64,000 nucleotides of DNA from Muricea muricata (taxonomy: Eukaryota > Cnidaria > Anthozoa > Malacalcyonacea > Plexauridae): positions 5,849,442-5,913,441 of the forward strand of contig OY979731.1 of NCBI GenBank assembly GCA_963855995.1, written 5' to 3'. The notes below the pieces were generated by a model. It ran no database searches. It saw only the letters and a program-made list of their open reading frames with translations, and was not told the origin of the DNA. A program made the translations under genes and the position numbers. Position 1 is the stretch's first letter. Each line of letters opens with the position of its first letter. This document shows, one piece after another, positions 46,601 through 60,703 of the stretch.

Positions 46601-49600
46601 TTGAAGGTCTCTTTTAGGTCCGTCATTGCAATATGTCATTGCGCTCAACTAGTTCACTTTAGCACTGAAAACATCATTTTAAGCTCTAAAACGTCGCCGT
46701 TATCGATTTAAGACGGCAATTTTTTGTTGGTGATTTGAGCATGTTTTTATGCTGAAGTGGCTTCTAGAATGCTTAAAACGCGATTTTGGTGATTCTAATG
46801 TCGTTTTTTTCAGTTTAAAACCAAGTTATAGGTTTCTCAATTCAAGACGTTACTTCGCTCATCTAAAATGTTTGAGCGCAGAAAACATGATTCCCGACTT
46901 GCTGAGTTGTGCAATTTCCATTTTGAAGGTCTCTTTTAGGTCCGTCATTGCAATATGTCATTGCGCTCAACTAGTTCACTTTAGCACTGAAAACATCATT
47001 TTAAGCTCTAAAACGTCGCCGTGATCGATTCAAGACGGCAATTTTTTGTTTGTGATTTGAGGATGTTTTTACGCTCAAATCGCTTCTAAAACGCTTAAAA
47101 CGAGATTTTGATGATTCGAAGATCGTTTTTTTTCACTTTAAAAGTAACTTCAAGGTATCTCATTTCAACATGTTATTTCGCTCATCTCGATTGTTTGATT
47201 GCCGAAAACATGATTCCCGACTTGCTCAGTTGTGCAACTTCCATTTAGAAGGTCTCTTTTAGGTCTGTGATAGCAATATGTCATTGCGCTCAACTAGTTC
47301 ACTTTAGCACTGAAAACATCATTTTAAGCTCTAAAATGTCGCCGTGATGGATTTAAGACGGCAATTTTTTGTTGGTGATTTGAGCATGTTTTTATGCTCA
47401 AGTGGCTTCTAGAATTCTTAAAACGCGATTTTGGTGATTCTAATGTCGTTTTTTTCAGTTTAAAACGAAGTTATAGGTTTTCTATATTTAACACGTTACT
47501 TCGCTCATCTAAATGGTTTGAGCGCGGAAAACATGATTCTTGACTTGCTAAGTTGTGCAATTTCCATATAGAAGGTCTTTTTTAGGTCCGTGATTGCAAC
47601 AGGTCATTGCGCTCAACTCATTCAATTTAGCACTGAAAACATCATTTTAGCTGTAAAACGTCGCGCTGATTGATTTAAGACGGGAATGTGTTCTTGTTGA
47701 TTTGAGCAGTTTTTACGCTCAATTCACTTGTAGAATGCTTAAAATGCGATTTTGGTGATTCTAAGATCGTTTTTCCTCAGTTTACAAGCATGTTATAGGT
47801 TTCTTTTTCAAACATGTTACTTTGCTCATCTCGATGGTTTGAGTGCCGAAAACATGATTCCCGACTTGCTCAGTTGTGCGATTTCCATTTAGAAGATCTC
47901 TTTTAGGTCTGTGATTGCAATATGTCATTGCGCTCAACTCGTTCACTTTAAAACTGAAAACATCATTTTAAGCTCTAAAGCGTCGCCGTGATCGATTTAA
48001 GACGGCAATTTTTTGTTGTTGATTTAAGCATGTTTTTGCTCTCAAATCGCTTCTAGAACGCTTAAAACGCGATTTTGATGATTCTAAGATGGTTTTTCTT
48101 CTGTTTACAGGCAAGTTATTGGTTTCTCATTTCAACATGTTATTTCGCTCATCTCGATTGTTTGAGCGCCGAAAACGTCATTTTCCAATTGCTAAGTTGT
48201 GTAATTTCCATTTAGAAGGTCTCTTTTTTGTTTGTGATTGCAATATGTCATTGCGCTTAACTCGCTCACTTTAAAACTGAAAACATCATTTTAAGCTCTA
48301 AAACGTCGCCGTGATCGATTTAAGACGGCAATTTTTTGTTTGTGATTTGAGCTTGTTTTTACGCTCAAATCGCTTCTAGAACGCTTAAAACGCGATTTTG
48401 ATGATTCTAAGATCGTTTTTCTTCAGTTTACAAGCAAGTTATAGGTTTCACATTTCAACATGTTATTTCGCTCATTTCGATGGATTGAGCGCAAAAAAAT
48501 TATTCTCGACTTGCTAAGTTGTGCAATTTCCATTTAGAAGTTTATTTTGGGTTTGTGATTGGAATATCTCATTGCGCTTAACCCGTTCATTTTTGCACTG
48601 AAAACATCATTTTAAGCTCTAAAGCGTCGCCGTGTTCGATTTAAGACAGCAGTTTTTTTTTGCTGATTTGAGCATGTTTTTACGCTCAAATCGCTTCGAG
48701 AACGCTTAAAACGAGATTTTGATGATTCGAAGATCGTATTTTTTCAGTTTAAAAGTAACTTCAAGGTATTTCATTTCAACATGTTATTTCGCTCATCTCG
48801 ATGGTTTGAGCAACGAAAACATGATTCTCGCCTTGCTCAGTTGTGCAATTTCCATTTAGAACGTCTCTTTTTGGTCTGTGATTGCAATATGTCATTGCGC
48901 TCAACTCGTTCACTTTAAAACTGAAAACATCATTTTAAGCTCTAAAACGTCGCGCTGATAGATTTAAGGCGGGAATGTGTTCTTGGTTATTTGAGTAGTT
49001 TTTTACGCTCAAGTGGCTTGTAGAACGATTAAAACGCGATTTTTATGATTCTAAGATCGTTTCTTCTCAGTTTACAAGCAAGTTATATATGTTTCTCATT
49101 TCAACACGTTACTTCGCTCATCTCGATGGTTTGAGCGCCGAAAACATGATTCTCGACTTGCTAAGTTGTGCAATTTCCATATAGAAGGTCTCTTTTAGGC
49201 CCGTGATTGCAACAGGTCTATTCTCTCAACTCGTTCACTTTTGCACTGAAAACATCATTTTAAGCTCTAAAACGTCGCGCTGATCGATTTAAGACGGGAA
49301 TGTGTTCTTGGTGATTTGAGCGGTTTTTACGCTCAAATCGCTTGTAGAATACTTAAAACACGATTTTGGTGATTCTAATCTCGTTTTTTCAGTTTAAAAG
49401 CAAGTTATAGGTTTGTCAATTTAACACGTTACTTCGCTCATCTAAATGGTTTGAGCGCGGAAAACATGATTCTCGACTTGCTAAGTTGTGCAATTTCCAT
49501 ATAGAAGGTCTTTTTTGGTCCGTGATTGCAACAGGTCATTGCGCTTAACTCATTCAATTTAGCACTGAAAACATCATTTTAGCTCTAAAACGTCGCGCTG

Positions 49601-49990
49601 ATTGATTTAAGACGGGAATGTGTTCTTGTTGATTTGAGCAGTTTTTACGCTCAATTCACTTGTAGAATGCTTAAAATGCGATTTTGGTGATTCTAAGATC
49701 GTTTTTCCTCAGTTTACAAGCATGTTATAGGTTTCTTTTTCAAACATGTTACTTCGCTCATCTCGATGGTTTGAGTGCCGAAAACATGATTCCCGACTTG
49801 CTCAGTTGTGCGATTTCCATTTAGAAGATCTCTTTTAGGTCTGTGATTGCAATATGTCATTGCGCTCAACTCGTTCACTTTAAAACTGAAAACATCATAT
49901 TAAGCTCTAAAGCGTCGCCGTGATCGATTTAAGACGGCAATTTTTTGTTGTTGATTTGAGCATGTTTTTACGCTCAAATCGCTTCTAGAA
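43600..49990 (+). repeat. Satellite array, diverged family B, with 9-monomer higher-order period
   Basis: Monomers are still about 322 bp but carry family-wide differences from A: GCAATATGTCATTG for GCAGTACATCATTG, GTTGTGCAATTTCC for GTTCTGCAATTTCC, and GATGATTCTAAG for GATGGTTCTAAG. Two monomer classes alternate irregularly, one with CGCCGTGATCG...GACGGCAATTTTTTG and one with CGCGCTGATCG...GACGGGAATGTGTTCTTG. A TATATATG variant recurs at 46181 and 49084, a 2,903-bp period equal to nine monomers. Divergence between monomers is higher than in A, so this is older satellite. Confidence 0.93.
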
Positions 49991-52900
49991 CGCTTAAAAC
50001 GCGATTTTGATGGTTCTAAGATCGTTTCTTTTCAGTTTACAAGCAAGTTATGGGTTTCTCATTTCAACATGTTTTTTCGCTCAATTCGATGGTTTGAGCG
50101 CCGTAAACATGATTGCCGACTTGCTAAGTTCTGCAATTTCCAGTTAGAAGGTCTCTTTTAGATTCGTGATTGCAGTACATCATTGCGCTCAACTCGTTCA
50201 CTTTAGCACTGAAAACAGCATTTTAAGCTGTAAAACGTCGCCGTGATCGATTTAAGACGGCAATTTTTAGTTGGTGATTTGAGCATGTTTTCACGTTCAA
50301 ATCACTTCTAGAACGCTTAAAACGCGATTTTGATGGTTCTTAGATCGTTTCTTTTCAGTTTACAAGCAAGTTATAGGTTTCTCATTTCAACATGTTATTT
50401 CGCTCATCTCGATGGTTTGAGCGCCGAAAACATGATTCTTGACTTGCTAAGTTCTGCAAATTCCATTTAGAAGGTCTCTTTTAGATCCGTGATTGCAGTA
50501 CATCATTGCGCTCAACTCGTTCAATTTAGCACTGAAAAAATTATTTTAAGCTTTAAAACGTCGCCGTGATCGATTTAAAACGGCAATTTTTAGGTGGTGA
50601 TTTGAGTATGTTTTTACTCTGAAATCGCTTCCAGAACGCTTAAAACGCGATTTTGATGGTTCTAAGATCGTTTCTTTTATGTTTACAAGCCAGTTATGGG
50701 TTTCTCGTTTCAACATGTTATTTCGCTCAATTCGATGGTTTGAGCGCCGTAAACATGATTGCCGACTTGCTAAGTTCTGCAATTTCCATTTAGAATGTCT
50801 CTTTTAGATCCGTGATTGCAGTACATCATTGCGCTCAACTCGTTCACTTTAGCACTGAAAACAGCATTTTAAGCTGTAAAACGTCGCCGTGATCGATTTA
50901 AGACGGCAATTTTTAGTTAGTGATTTGAGCATGTTTTCACTTTAAAATCGCTTCTAGAACGCTTAAAACGCGATTTTGATGGTTCTAAGATCGTTTCTTT
51001 TCAGTTTACAAGCAAGTTATAGGTTTCTCATTTCAACATGTTGTTTCGCTCATCTCGATGGTTTGAGCGCAAAAAACATGATTCCCGACTTGCTAAGTTC
51101 TGCAATTTCTATTTAGAAGGTCTCTTTTAGGTCCCTGATTGCAGTACATGATTGTGCTCAACTCGTTCACTCTAGCACTAAAAAAACCATTTTAAGCTCT
51201 AAAACGTCGCCGTGGTCGATTTAAGACGGATATTTTTAGTTGGTGATTTGAGCATGTTTACACGCTAGAATCGCTTCTAGAACGCTTAAAACGCGATTTT
51301 GGTGGTTCTAAGGTCGTTTCTTTTGAGTTTACAAGCAAGTTATAGGTTTCACATTTCAACATGTTGTTTCGGTCATCTCGATGGCTTGAGCGCCGAAAAC
51401 ATGATTCCGCACTTGCTAAGTTCTGCAATATCAAATTAGAAGGTCTCTTTTAGATCCGTGATTGCAGTACATCATTGCGCTCAACTCGTTCACTTTAGCA
51501 CTGATAACATTATTTTAAGCTTTAAAACGTCGCCGTGATCGATTTAAGACGGAAATTTTTAGGTGGTGATTTGAGTATGTTTTCACGCTCAAATCGCTTC
51601 CAGAACGCTTAAAACGCGATTTTGATGGTTCTAAGATCGTTTCTTTTCAGTTTACAAGCAAGTTATGGGTTTCTCATTTCAACATGTTATTTCGCTCAAT
51701 TCGATGGTTTGAGCGCCGTAAACATGATTGCCGACTTGCTAAGTTCTTCAATTTCCATTTAGAACGTCTCTTTTAGATCTGTGATTGCAGTACATCATTG
51801 AGCTCAACTCGTTTGTTCTAGCACTAAAAACACCATTTTAAGCTTTAAAACGTCGCCGTGGTCGATTTAAGATAGCAATTTTTAGTTCGTGATTTGAGCA
51901 TGTTTTTACGGTCAAATCGCTTTTAGAACGCTTAAAACGCGATTTTGATGGTTCTAAGGTCGTTTCTTTTGAGTTTACAAGCAAGTTATAGGTTTCACAT
52001 TTCAACATGTTGTTTCGGTCATCTCGATGGTTTGAGCGCCAAAAACATGATTCCCGACTTGCTAAGTTCTGCAATATCCATTTAGAAGGTCTCTTTTAGA
52101 TCCGTGATTGCAGTACATCATTGCGCTCAAATCGTTCACTTTAGCACTGAAAACCGCATTTTAAGCTGTGAAACGTCGCCGTGATCGATTTAAGACGGCA
52201 ATTTTTAGTTAGTGATTTGAGCATGTTTTCACGCTCAAATCGCTTCTAGAAGGCTTAAAACGCGATTTTGATGGTTGTAAGATCGTTTTTTTTAAGTTTA
52301 CAAGCAAGTTATAGGTTTCTCATTTCAACATGTTATTTCGCTTATCTCGATGGTTTGAGCGCCGAAAACATGATTCCCGACTTGCTAAGTTCTGCAAATT
52401 CCATTTAGAAGGTCTCTTTTAGGTCCGTGATTGCAGTACATAATGCGCTCAACTCGTTCACTTTAGCACTGAAAACACCATTTTAAGCTCTAAAACGTCG
52501 CCATGGTCGTTTTAAGACGGCAATTTTAAGTTGGTGATTTGAGCATGTTTTTACGCTCAAATGGCTTCTAGAACGCTTAAAACGCGATTTTTATGGTGCT
52601 AAGATCCTTTCTTTTGAGTTTATAAGCAAGTTATAGGTTTCTTATTTCAACATGTTATTTCGCTCATCTCGATGGTTTGAGCGCCGAAAACATGATTCCT
52701 GACTTTCTAAGTTCTGCAAATTCCATTTAGAAGGTCTCTTTTAGGTCCGTGATTACAGTACATGAATGTGCTCAACTCGTTCACTCTAGCACTAAAAAGA
52801 CCATTTAAAGCTCTAAAACTTCGCCGTGGTCGATTTAAGACGGCAATTTTTAGTTGGTGGTTTGAGCATGTTTTCACGCTCAAATCGCTTCTAGAACGCT

Positions 52901-53085
52901 TAAAACGCGATTTTGAAGGTTCTAAGGTCGTTTCTTTTGAGTTTACAAGCAAGTTATAGGTTTCACATTTCAACATGTTGTTTCGGTCATCTCGTTGGCT
53001 TGAGCGCCAAAAACATGATTCCCGACTTGCTAAGTTCTGCAATATCAAATTTGAATGTCTCTTTTAGATCCGTGATTGCAATACA
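49990..53085 (+). repeat. Satellite array, family A segment, copy of 39019-42114
   Basis: Nearly identical to the first copy at a constant offset of 10,971 bp: recognisable stretches at 39575, 40867 and 41736 reappear at 50546, 51838 and 52707. Both edges switch between family A and B inside a monomer without loss of register. Confidence 0.95.
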
Positions 53086-56000
53086 TCATTTCGCTCAACT
53101 CGTTCACTTTAGCACTGAAAACAGCATTTTAAGCTCTAAAGCGTCGCCGTGATCGATTTAAGAAGGCAATTTTTTTTGGTGATTTGAGCATATTTTTACG
53201 CTGAAATTGCTTCTAGGAAGCTTAAAACGCAATTTTGATGATTTTGAGATCGTTTCTTTTCAGTTTAACAAGAAAGCTATGGGTTTCTCATTTCAACACG
53301 TTACTTCGATCACCTCGATTGTTTGAGCGCCGAAAACGTGATTCTCTAATTGCTAAGTTGTGCAATTTCCATATAGAAGGTCTATTTAAGGTCCGTGATT
53401 GCAACAGGTCATTGCGCTTAACTCGTTCAATTTAGCACTGAAAACATCATTTTAAGCTAAAAAACCTCGCGCTGATCGATTTAAGACGGGAATGTGTTCT
53501 TAGTGATTTGAGCAGTTTTTACGCTCAAATCGCTTGTAGAATGCTTAAAACGCGATTTCGATGATTCTAAGATCGTTTTTCTTCAGTTTACAAGCAAGTT
53601 ATAGGTTTCACATTTCAACATGTTATTTCGCTCATCTCGATTGTTTGATTGTCGAAAACATGATTCCCGACTTGCTCAGTTGGGCAACTTCCATTTAGAA
53701 GGTCTCTTTTAGGTCTGTGATTGCAATATGTCATTGCGCTCAACTCGTTCATTTTAGCACTGAATATATCATTTTAAGCTCTAAAATGTTGCTCTGATCG
53801 ATTTAAGGCATGAATGTGTTCTTGGTTCTTTGAGCAGTTTTTTACGCTCAAATCGCTTGTAGAACGCCTAAAACGCGATTTTGATGATTTTTAGATCGTT
53901 TTTCTTCAGTTTACAAGCAAGTTATAAGTTTTTCATTTAAAGATGTTATGTCGCTCATCTCAATTGTTTGAGCGCCGAAAACATGATTCTCGACTTGCTA
54001 AGTTGTTCAATTTCCATTTAGAAGTTCTTTTTTTGGGTTTCTGATTGGAATATGTCATTGCGCTCAACCCGTTCATTTTTGCACTGAAAACATGATTTTA
54101 AGCTCTAAAGCGTCGCCGTGGTCGATTTAAGACGGCAATTTTTTGTTGGTGATTTGAGCATTTTTTTACGTTCAAATCGCTTCTAGAACGGTTAAAACCT
54201 GATTTTGATGATTCTATGGTCATTTCTTTTCAGTTTACAAGCAAGTTATAGGATTCTCATTTCAACATTTTATTTCGCTCATCTCGATTGTTTGATTGCC
54301 GAAAACATGATTCCCGACTTGCTCAGTTGTGCAACTTCCATTTAGAAGGTCTCTTTTAGGTCTGTGATAGCAATATGTCATTGCGCTCAACTCGTTCACT
54401 TTAGCACTGAATATATCATTTTAAGCTCTAAAATGTTGCCCTGATCGATTTAAGGCGGGAATGTGTTCTTATTTATTTGAGTAGTTTTTTACGCTCAAGT
54501 CGCTTGTAGAACGCTTAAAACGCCATTTTGATGATTCTAAGATCGTTTCTTCTCAGTTTACAAGCAAGTTATATATGTTTCTCATTTCAACACGTTACTT
54601 CGCTCATCTCGATGGTTTGAACGCCGAAAACATGATTCTCGACTTGCTAAGTTGTGCAATTTCCATATAGAAGGTCTATTTTAGGCCCGTTATTGCAACA
54701 GGTCTATGCGCTCAACTCGTTCACTTTTGCACTGAAAACATCATTTTAAGCTCTAAAACGTCGCGCTGATCGAATTAAGACGGGAATGTGTTCTTGGTGA
54801 TTTGAGCAGTTTTTACGCTCAAATCGCTTGTAGAATGCTTAAAACGCGATTTCGATGATTCTAAGATCGTTTTTCTTCAGTTTACAAGCAAGTTATAGGT
54901 TTCTTTTTCAAACATGTTATTTCATTCATCTCGATAATTTGAGCGCCGAAAACATGATTCCCGACTTGCTGAGTTGTGCAATTTCCATTTTGAAGGTCTC
55001 TTTTAGGTCCGTCATTGCAATATGTCATTGCGCTCAACTAGTTCACTTTAGCACTGAAAACATCATTTTAAGCTCTAAAACGTCGCCGTTATCGATTTAA
55101 GACGGCAATTTTTTGTTGGTGATTTGAGCATGTTTTTATGCTGAAGTGGCTTCTAGAATGCTTAAAACGCGATTTTGGTGATTCTAATGTCGTTTTTTTC
55201 AGTTTAAAACCAAGTTATAGGTTTCTCAATTCAAGACGTTACTTCGCTCATCTAAAATGTTTGAGCGCAGAAAACATGATTCCCGACTTGCTGAGTTGTG
55301 CAATTTCCATTTTGAAGGTCTCTTTTAGGTCCGTCATTGCAATATGTCATTGCGCTCAACTAGTTCACTTTAGCACTGAAAACATCATTTTAAGCTCTAA
55401 AACGTCGCCGTGATCGATTCAAGACGGCAATTTTTTGTTTGTGATTTGAGGATGTTTTTACGCTCAAATCGCTTCTAAAACGCTTAAAACGAGATTTTGA
55501 TGATTCGAAGATCGTTTTTTTTCACTTTAAAAGTAACTTCAAGGTATCTCATTTCAACATGTTATTTCGCTCATCTCGATTGTTTGATTGCCGAAAACAT
55601 GATTCCCGACTTGCTCAGTTGTGCAACTTCCATTTAGAAGGTCTCTTTTAGGTCTGTGATAGCAATATGTCATTGCGCTCAACTAGTTCACTTTAGCACT
55701 GAAAACATCATTTTAAGCTCTAAAATGTCGCCGTGATGGATTTAAGACGGCAATTTTTTGTTGGTGATTTGAGCATGTTTTTATGCTCAAGTGGCTTCTA
55801 GAATTCTTAAAACGCGATTTTGGTGATTCTAATGTCGTTTTTTTCAGTTTAAAACGAAGTTATAGGTTTTCTATATTTAACACGTTACTTCGCTCATCTA
55901 AATGGTTTGAGCGCGGAAAACATGATTCTCGACTTGCTAAGTTGTGCAATTTCCATATAGAAGGTCTTTTTTAGGTCCGTGATTGCAACAGGTCATTGCG

Positions 56001-59000
56001 CTCAACTCATTCAATTTAGCACTGAAAACATCATTTTAGCTGTAAAACGTCGCGCTGATTGATTTAAGACGGGAATGTGTTCTTGTTGATTTGAGCAGTT
56101 TTTACGCTCAATTCACTTGTAGAATGCTTAAAATGCGATTTTGGTGATTCTAAGATCGTTTTTCCTCAGTTTACAAGCATGTTATAGGTTTCTTTTTCAA
56201 ACATGTTACTTTGCTCATCTCGATGGTTTGAGTGCCGAAAACATGATTCCCGACTTGCTCAGTTGTGCGATTTCCATTTAGAAGATCTCTTTTAGGTCTG
56301 TGATTGCAATATGTCATTGCGCTCAACTCGTTCACTTTAAAACTGAAAACATCATTTTAAGCTCTAAAGCGTCGCCGTGATCGATTTAAGACGGCAATTT
56401 TTTGTTGTTGATTTAAGCATGTTTTTGCTCTCAAATCGCTTCTAGAACGCTTAAAACGCGATTTTGATGATTCTAAGATGGTTTTTCTTCTGTTTACAGG
56501 CAAGTTATTGGTTTCTCATTTCAACATGTTATTTCGCTCATCTCGATTGTTTGAGCGCCGAAAACGTCATTTTCCAATTGCTAAGTTGTGTAATTTCCAT
56601 TTAGAAGGTCTCTTTTTTGTTTGTGATTGCAATATGTCATTGCGCTTAACTCGCTCACTTTAAAACTGAAAACATCATTTTAAGCTCTAAAACGTCGCCG
56701 TGATCGATTTAAGACGGCAATTTTTTGTTTGTGATTTGAGCTTGTTTTTACGCTCAAATCGCTTCTAGAACGCTTAAAACGCGATTTTGATGATTCTAAG
56801 ATCGTTTTTCTTCAGTTTACAAGCAAGTTATAGGTTTCACATTTCAACATGTTATTTCGCTCATTTCGATGGATTGAGCGCAAAAAAATTATTCTCGACT
56901 TGCTAAGTTGTGCAATTTCCATTTAGAAGTTTATTTTGGGTTTGTGATTGGAATATCTCATTGCGCTTAACCCGTTCATTTTTGCACTGAAAACATCATT
57001 TTAAGCTCTAAAGCGTCGCCGTGTTCGATTTAAGACAGCAGTTTTTTTTTGGTGATTTGAGCATGTTTTTACGCTCAAATCGCTTCGAGAACGCTTAAAA
57101 CGAGATTTTGATGATTCGAAGATCGTATTTTTTCAGTTTAAAAGTAACTTCAAGGTATTTCATTTCAACATGTTATTTCGCTCATCTCGATGGTTTGAGC
57201 AACGAAAACATGATTCTCGCCTTGCTCAGTTGTGCAATTTCCATTTAGAACGTCTCTTTTTGGTCTGTGATTGCAATATGTCATTGCGCTCAACTCGTTC
57301 ACTTTAAAACTGAAAACATCATTTTAAGCTCTAAAACGTCGCGCTGATAGATTTAAGGCGGGAATGTGTTCTTGGTTATTTGAGTAGTTTTTTACGCTCA
57401 AGTGGCTTGTAGAACGATTAAAACGCGATTTTTATGATTCTAAGATCGTTTCTTCTCAGTTTACAAGCAAGTTATATATGTTTCTCATTTCAACACGTTA
57501 CTTCGCTCATCTCGATGGTTTGAGCGCCGAAAACATGATTCTCGACTTGCTAAGTTGTGCAATTTCCATATAGAAGGTCTCTTTTAGGCCCGTGATTGCA
57601 ACAGGTCTATTCTCTCAACTCGTTCACTTTTGCACTGAAAACATCATTTTAAGCTCTAAAACGTCGCGCTGATCGATTTAAGACGGGAATGTGTTCTTGG
57701 TGATTTGAGCGGTTTTTACGCTCAAATCGCTTGTAGAATGCTTAAAACACGATTTTGGTGATTCTAATCTCGTTTTTTCAGTTTAAAAGCAAGTTATAGG
57801 TTTGTCAATTTAACACGTTACTTCGCTCATCTAAATGGTTTGAGCGCGGAAAACATGATTCTCGACTTGCTAAGTTGTGCAATTTCCATATAGAAGGTCT
57901 TTTTTGGTCCGTGATTGCAACAGGTCATTGCGCTTAACTCATTCAATTTAGCACTGAAAACATCATTTTAGCTCTAAAACGTCGCGCTGATTGATTTAAG
58001 ACGGGAATGTGTTCTTGTTGATTTGAGCAGTTTTTACGCTCAATTCACTTGTAGAATGCTTAAAATGCGATTTTGGTGATTCTAAGATCGTTTTTCCTCA
58101 GTTTACAAGCATGTTATAGGTTTCTTTTTCAAACATGTTACTTCGCTCATCTCGATGGTTTGAGTGCCGAAAACATGATTCCCGACTTGCTCAGTTGTGC
58201 GATTTCCATTTAGAAGATCTCTTTTAGGTCTGTGATTGCAATATGTCATTGCGCTCAACTCGTTCACTTTAAAACTGAAAACATCATATTAAGCTCTAAA
58301 GCGTCGCCGTGATCGATTTAAGACGGCAATTTTTTGTTGTTGATTTGAGCATGTTTTTACGCTCAAATCGCTTCTAGAACGCTTAAAACGCGATTTTGAT
58401 GATTCTAAGATCGTTTTTCTTCTGTTTACAAGCAAGTTATTGGTTTCTCATTTCAACATGTTATTTCGCTCATCTCACCGAAAACATGATTCCCGACTTG
58501 CTCAGTTGTGCAACTTCCATTTAGAAGGTCTCTTTTAGGTCTGTGATAGCAATATGTCACTGCGCTCAACTCGTTCACTTTAGCACTGAATATATCATTT
58601 TAAGCTCTAAAATGTTGCTCTGATCGATTTAAGGCATGAATGTGTTCTTGGTTATTTGAGCAGTTTTTTACGCTCAAATCGCTTGTAGAACGCCTAAAAC
58701 GCGATTTTCATGATTCTAAGATCGTTTTTCTTGAGTTTACAAGCAAGTTATAGGTTTCTCATTTAAAGATGTTATGTCACTCATCTGAATTGTTTGAGCG
58801 CCGAAAACATGATTCTCGACTTGCTAAGTTGTTCAATTTTCATTTAGAAGTTCTTTTTTGGGTTTGTGATTGGAATATGTCATTGCGCTTAACCCGTTCA
58901 TTTTTGCACTGAAAACATCATTTTAAGCTCTAAAACGTCGTGCTGATCGATTTAAGGCGGGAATGTGTTCTTATTTATTTGAGTAGTTTTTTACGCTCAA

Positions 59001-60500
59001 GTCGCTTGTAGAACGCTTAAAACGCGATTTTGATGATTCTAAGATCGTTTCTTCTCAGTTTACAAGCAAGTTATATATGTTTCTCATTTCAACACGTTAC
59101 TTCGCTCATCTCGATGGTTTGAGCGCCGAAAACATGATTCTCGACTTGCTAAGTTGTGCAATTTCCATATAGAAGGTCTATTTTAAGCCCGTGATTGCAA
59201 CAGGTCTATGCGCTCAACTCGTTCACTTTCGCACTGAAAACATCATTTTAAGCTCTAAAACATCGCGCTGATCGAATTAAGACGGGAATGTGTTCTTGGT
59301 GATTTGAGCAATTTTTACGCTCAAATCGCTTGTAGAATGCTTAAAACGCGATTTCGATGATTCTAAGATCGTTTTTCTTCAGTTTGCAAGCAAGTTATAG
59401 GTTTCTTTTTCAAACATGTTATTTCATTCATCTCGATAATTTGAGCGCCGAAAACATGATTCCCGACTTGCTGAGTTGTGCAATTTCCATTTTGAAGGTC
59501 TCTTTTAGGTCCGTCATTGCAATATGTCATTGCGCTCAACTAGTTCACTTTAGCACTGAAAACATCATTTTAAGCTCTAAAACGTCGTGCTGATCGAATT
59601 AAGACGGGAATGTGTTCTTGGTGATTTGAGCAATTTTTACGCTCAAATCGCTTGTAGAATGCTTAAAACGCGATTTCGATGATTCTAAGATCGTTTTTCT
59701 TCAGTTTACAAGCAAGTTATAGGTTTCTTTTTCAAACATGTTATTTCATTCATCTCGATAATTTGAGCGCCGAAAACATGATTCCCGACTTGCTGAGTTG
59801 TGCAATTTCCATTTTGAAGGTCTCTTTTAGGTCTGTCATTGCAATATGTCATTGCGCTCAACTAGTTCACTTTAGCACTGAAAACATCATTTTAAGCTCT
59901 AAAACGTCGCCGTGATCGATTTAAGACGGCAATTTTTTGTTGGTGATTTGAGCATGTTTTTACACTGAAGTGGCTTCTAGAATGCTTAATACGCGATTTT
60001 GGTGATTCTAATCTCGTTTTTTTTCAGTTTAAAACCAAGTTATAGGTTTCTCAATTCAAGACGTTACTTCGCTCATCTAAAATGTTTGTGCGCGGAAAAC
60101 GTGATTCTCGACTTGCTTAGTTTTGCAATTTCCATATAGAAGGTCTTTTTTAGGTCCGTGATTGCCCCAGGTCATTGCGCTCAACTCATTCAATTTAGCA
60201 CTGAAAACATCATTTTAGCTCTAAAACGTCGCGCTGATTGATTTAAGACGGGAATGTGTTCGTGTTGATTTGAGCAGTTTTTATGCTCAATTCACTTGTA
60301 GAATGCTTAAAATGCGATTTCGATGATTCTAAGATCGTTTTTCCTCAGTTTACAAGCATGTTATAGGTTTCTTTTTCAAACATGTTATTTCATTCATCTC
60401 GATAATTTGAGTGCCGAAAAGATGATTCCCGACTTGCTCAGTTGTGCGATTTCCATTTTGAAGGTCTCTTTTAGGTCTGTGATTGCAATATGTCATTGCG
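53085..60500 (+). repeat. Satellite array, family B, partly a copy of 44696-49985
   Basis: To about 58380 it repeats the earlier family B block at a constant offset of 8,389 bp (44846, 46466 and 48089 against 53235, 54855 and 56478), including the 2,903-bp period (54570 and 57473). From 58380 on it contains further B monomers, one with a 12-bp loss near 58477, and a nearly identical tandem monomer pair starting at 59357 and 59679. The array ends abruptly at 60500 in mid-monomer. Confidence 0.94.
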
Positions 60501-60542
60501 TCTATGGGCCAGAAAGTGATCATTTGGAGCACTTCAACCCCA
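60501..60542 (+). repeat. Short dispersed repeat X, first copy
   Basis: TCTATGGGCCAGAAAGTGAT and about 20 following bases abut the satellite end. The same stretch with one mismatch lies at 61653-61694. This copy lacks the CCCATAGA partner that closes the second copy into a foldback, so it looks truncated. Confidence 0.8.
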
Positions 60543-60633
60543 AGACCAAACTTTTATTCATATTGAAAAAAAAAACCAAATCCAAATAACAAGTCCCTCA
60601 TAATTTCAGATAGACTACTATATTATATTACAT

Positions 60634-60696
60634 TGTCTGTGCGCATCTTCCAATGTCCATTTCCGATTGTTCTTCTCCGTTGTCAATCCCGATGAG
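60634..60696 (+). repeat. Direct repeat Y, first copy
   Basis: TGTCTGTGCGCATCTTCCAATGTCC... to GATGAG, matching 60879-60942 with several differences. The two copies bracket the first hairpin cassette. Confidence 0.8.
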
Positions 60697-60703
60697 ATGG
60701 ATT

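Noticed and set aside
3670..53435. Recurring 60-113-codon ORFs in the satellite (MQNLASRESC..., MILQNLASRE..., MNVLNSFTLA..., MILRSFFFSL...)
   Set aside because: They occur only in some monomers, on both strands and in several frames over the same bases, and most monomers carry stops. Their similarity is that of the DNA repeat, not of a conserved protein.
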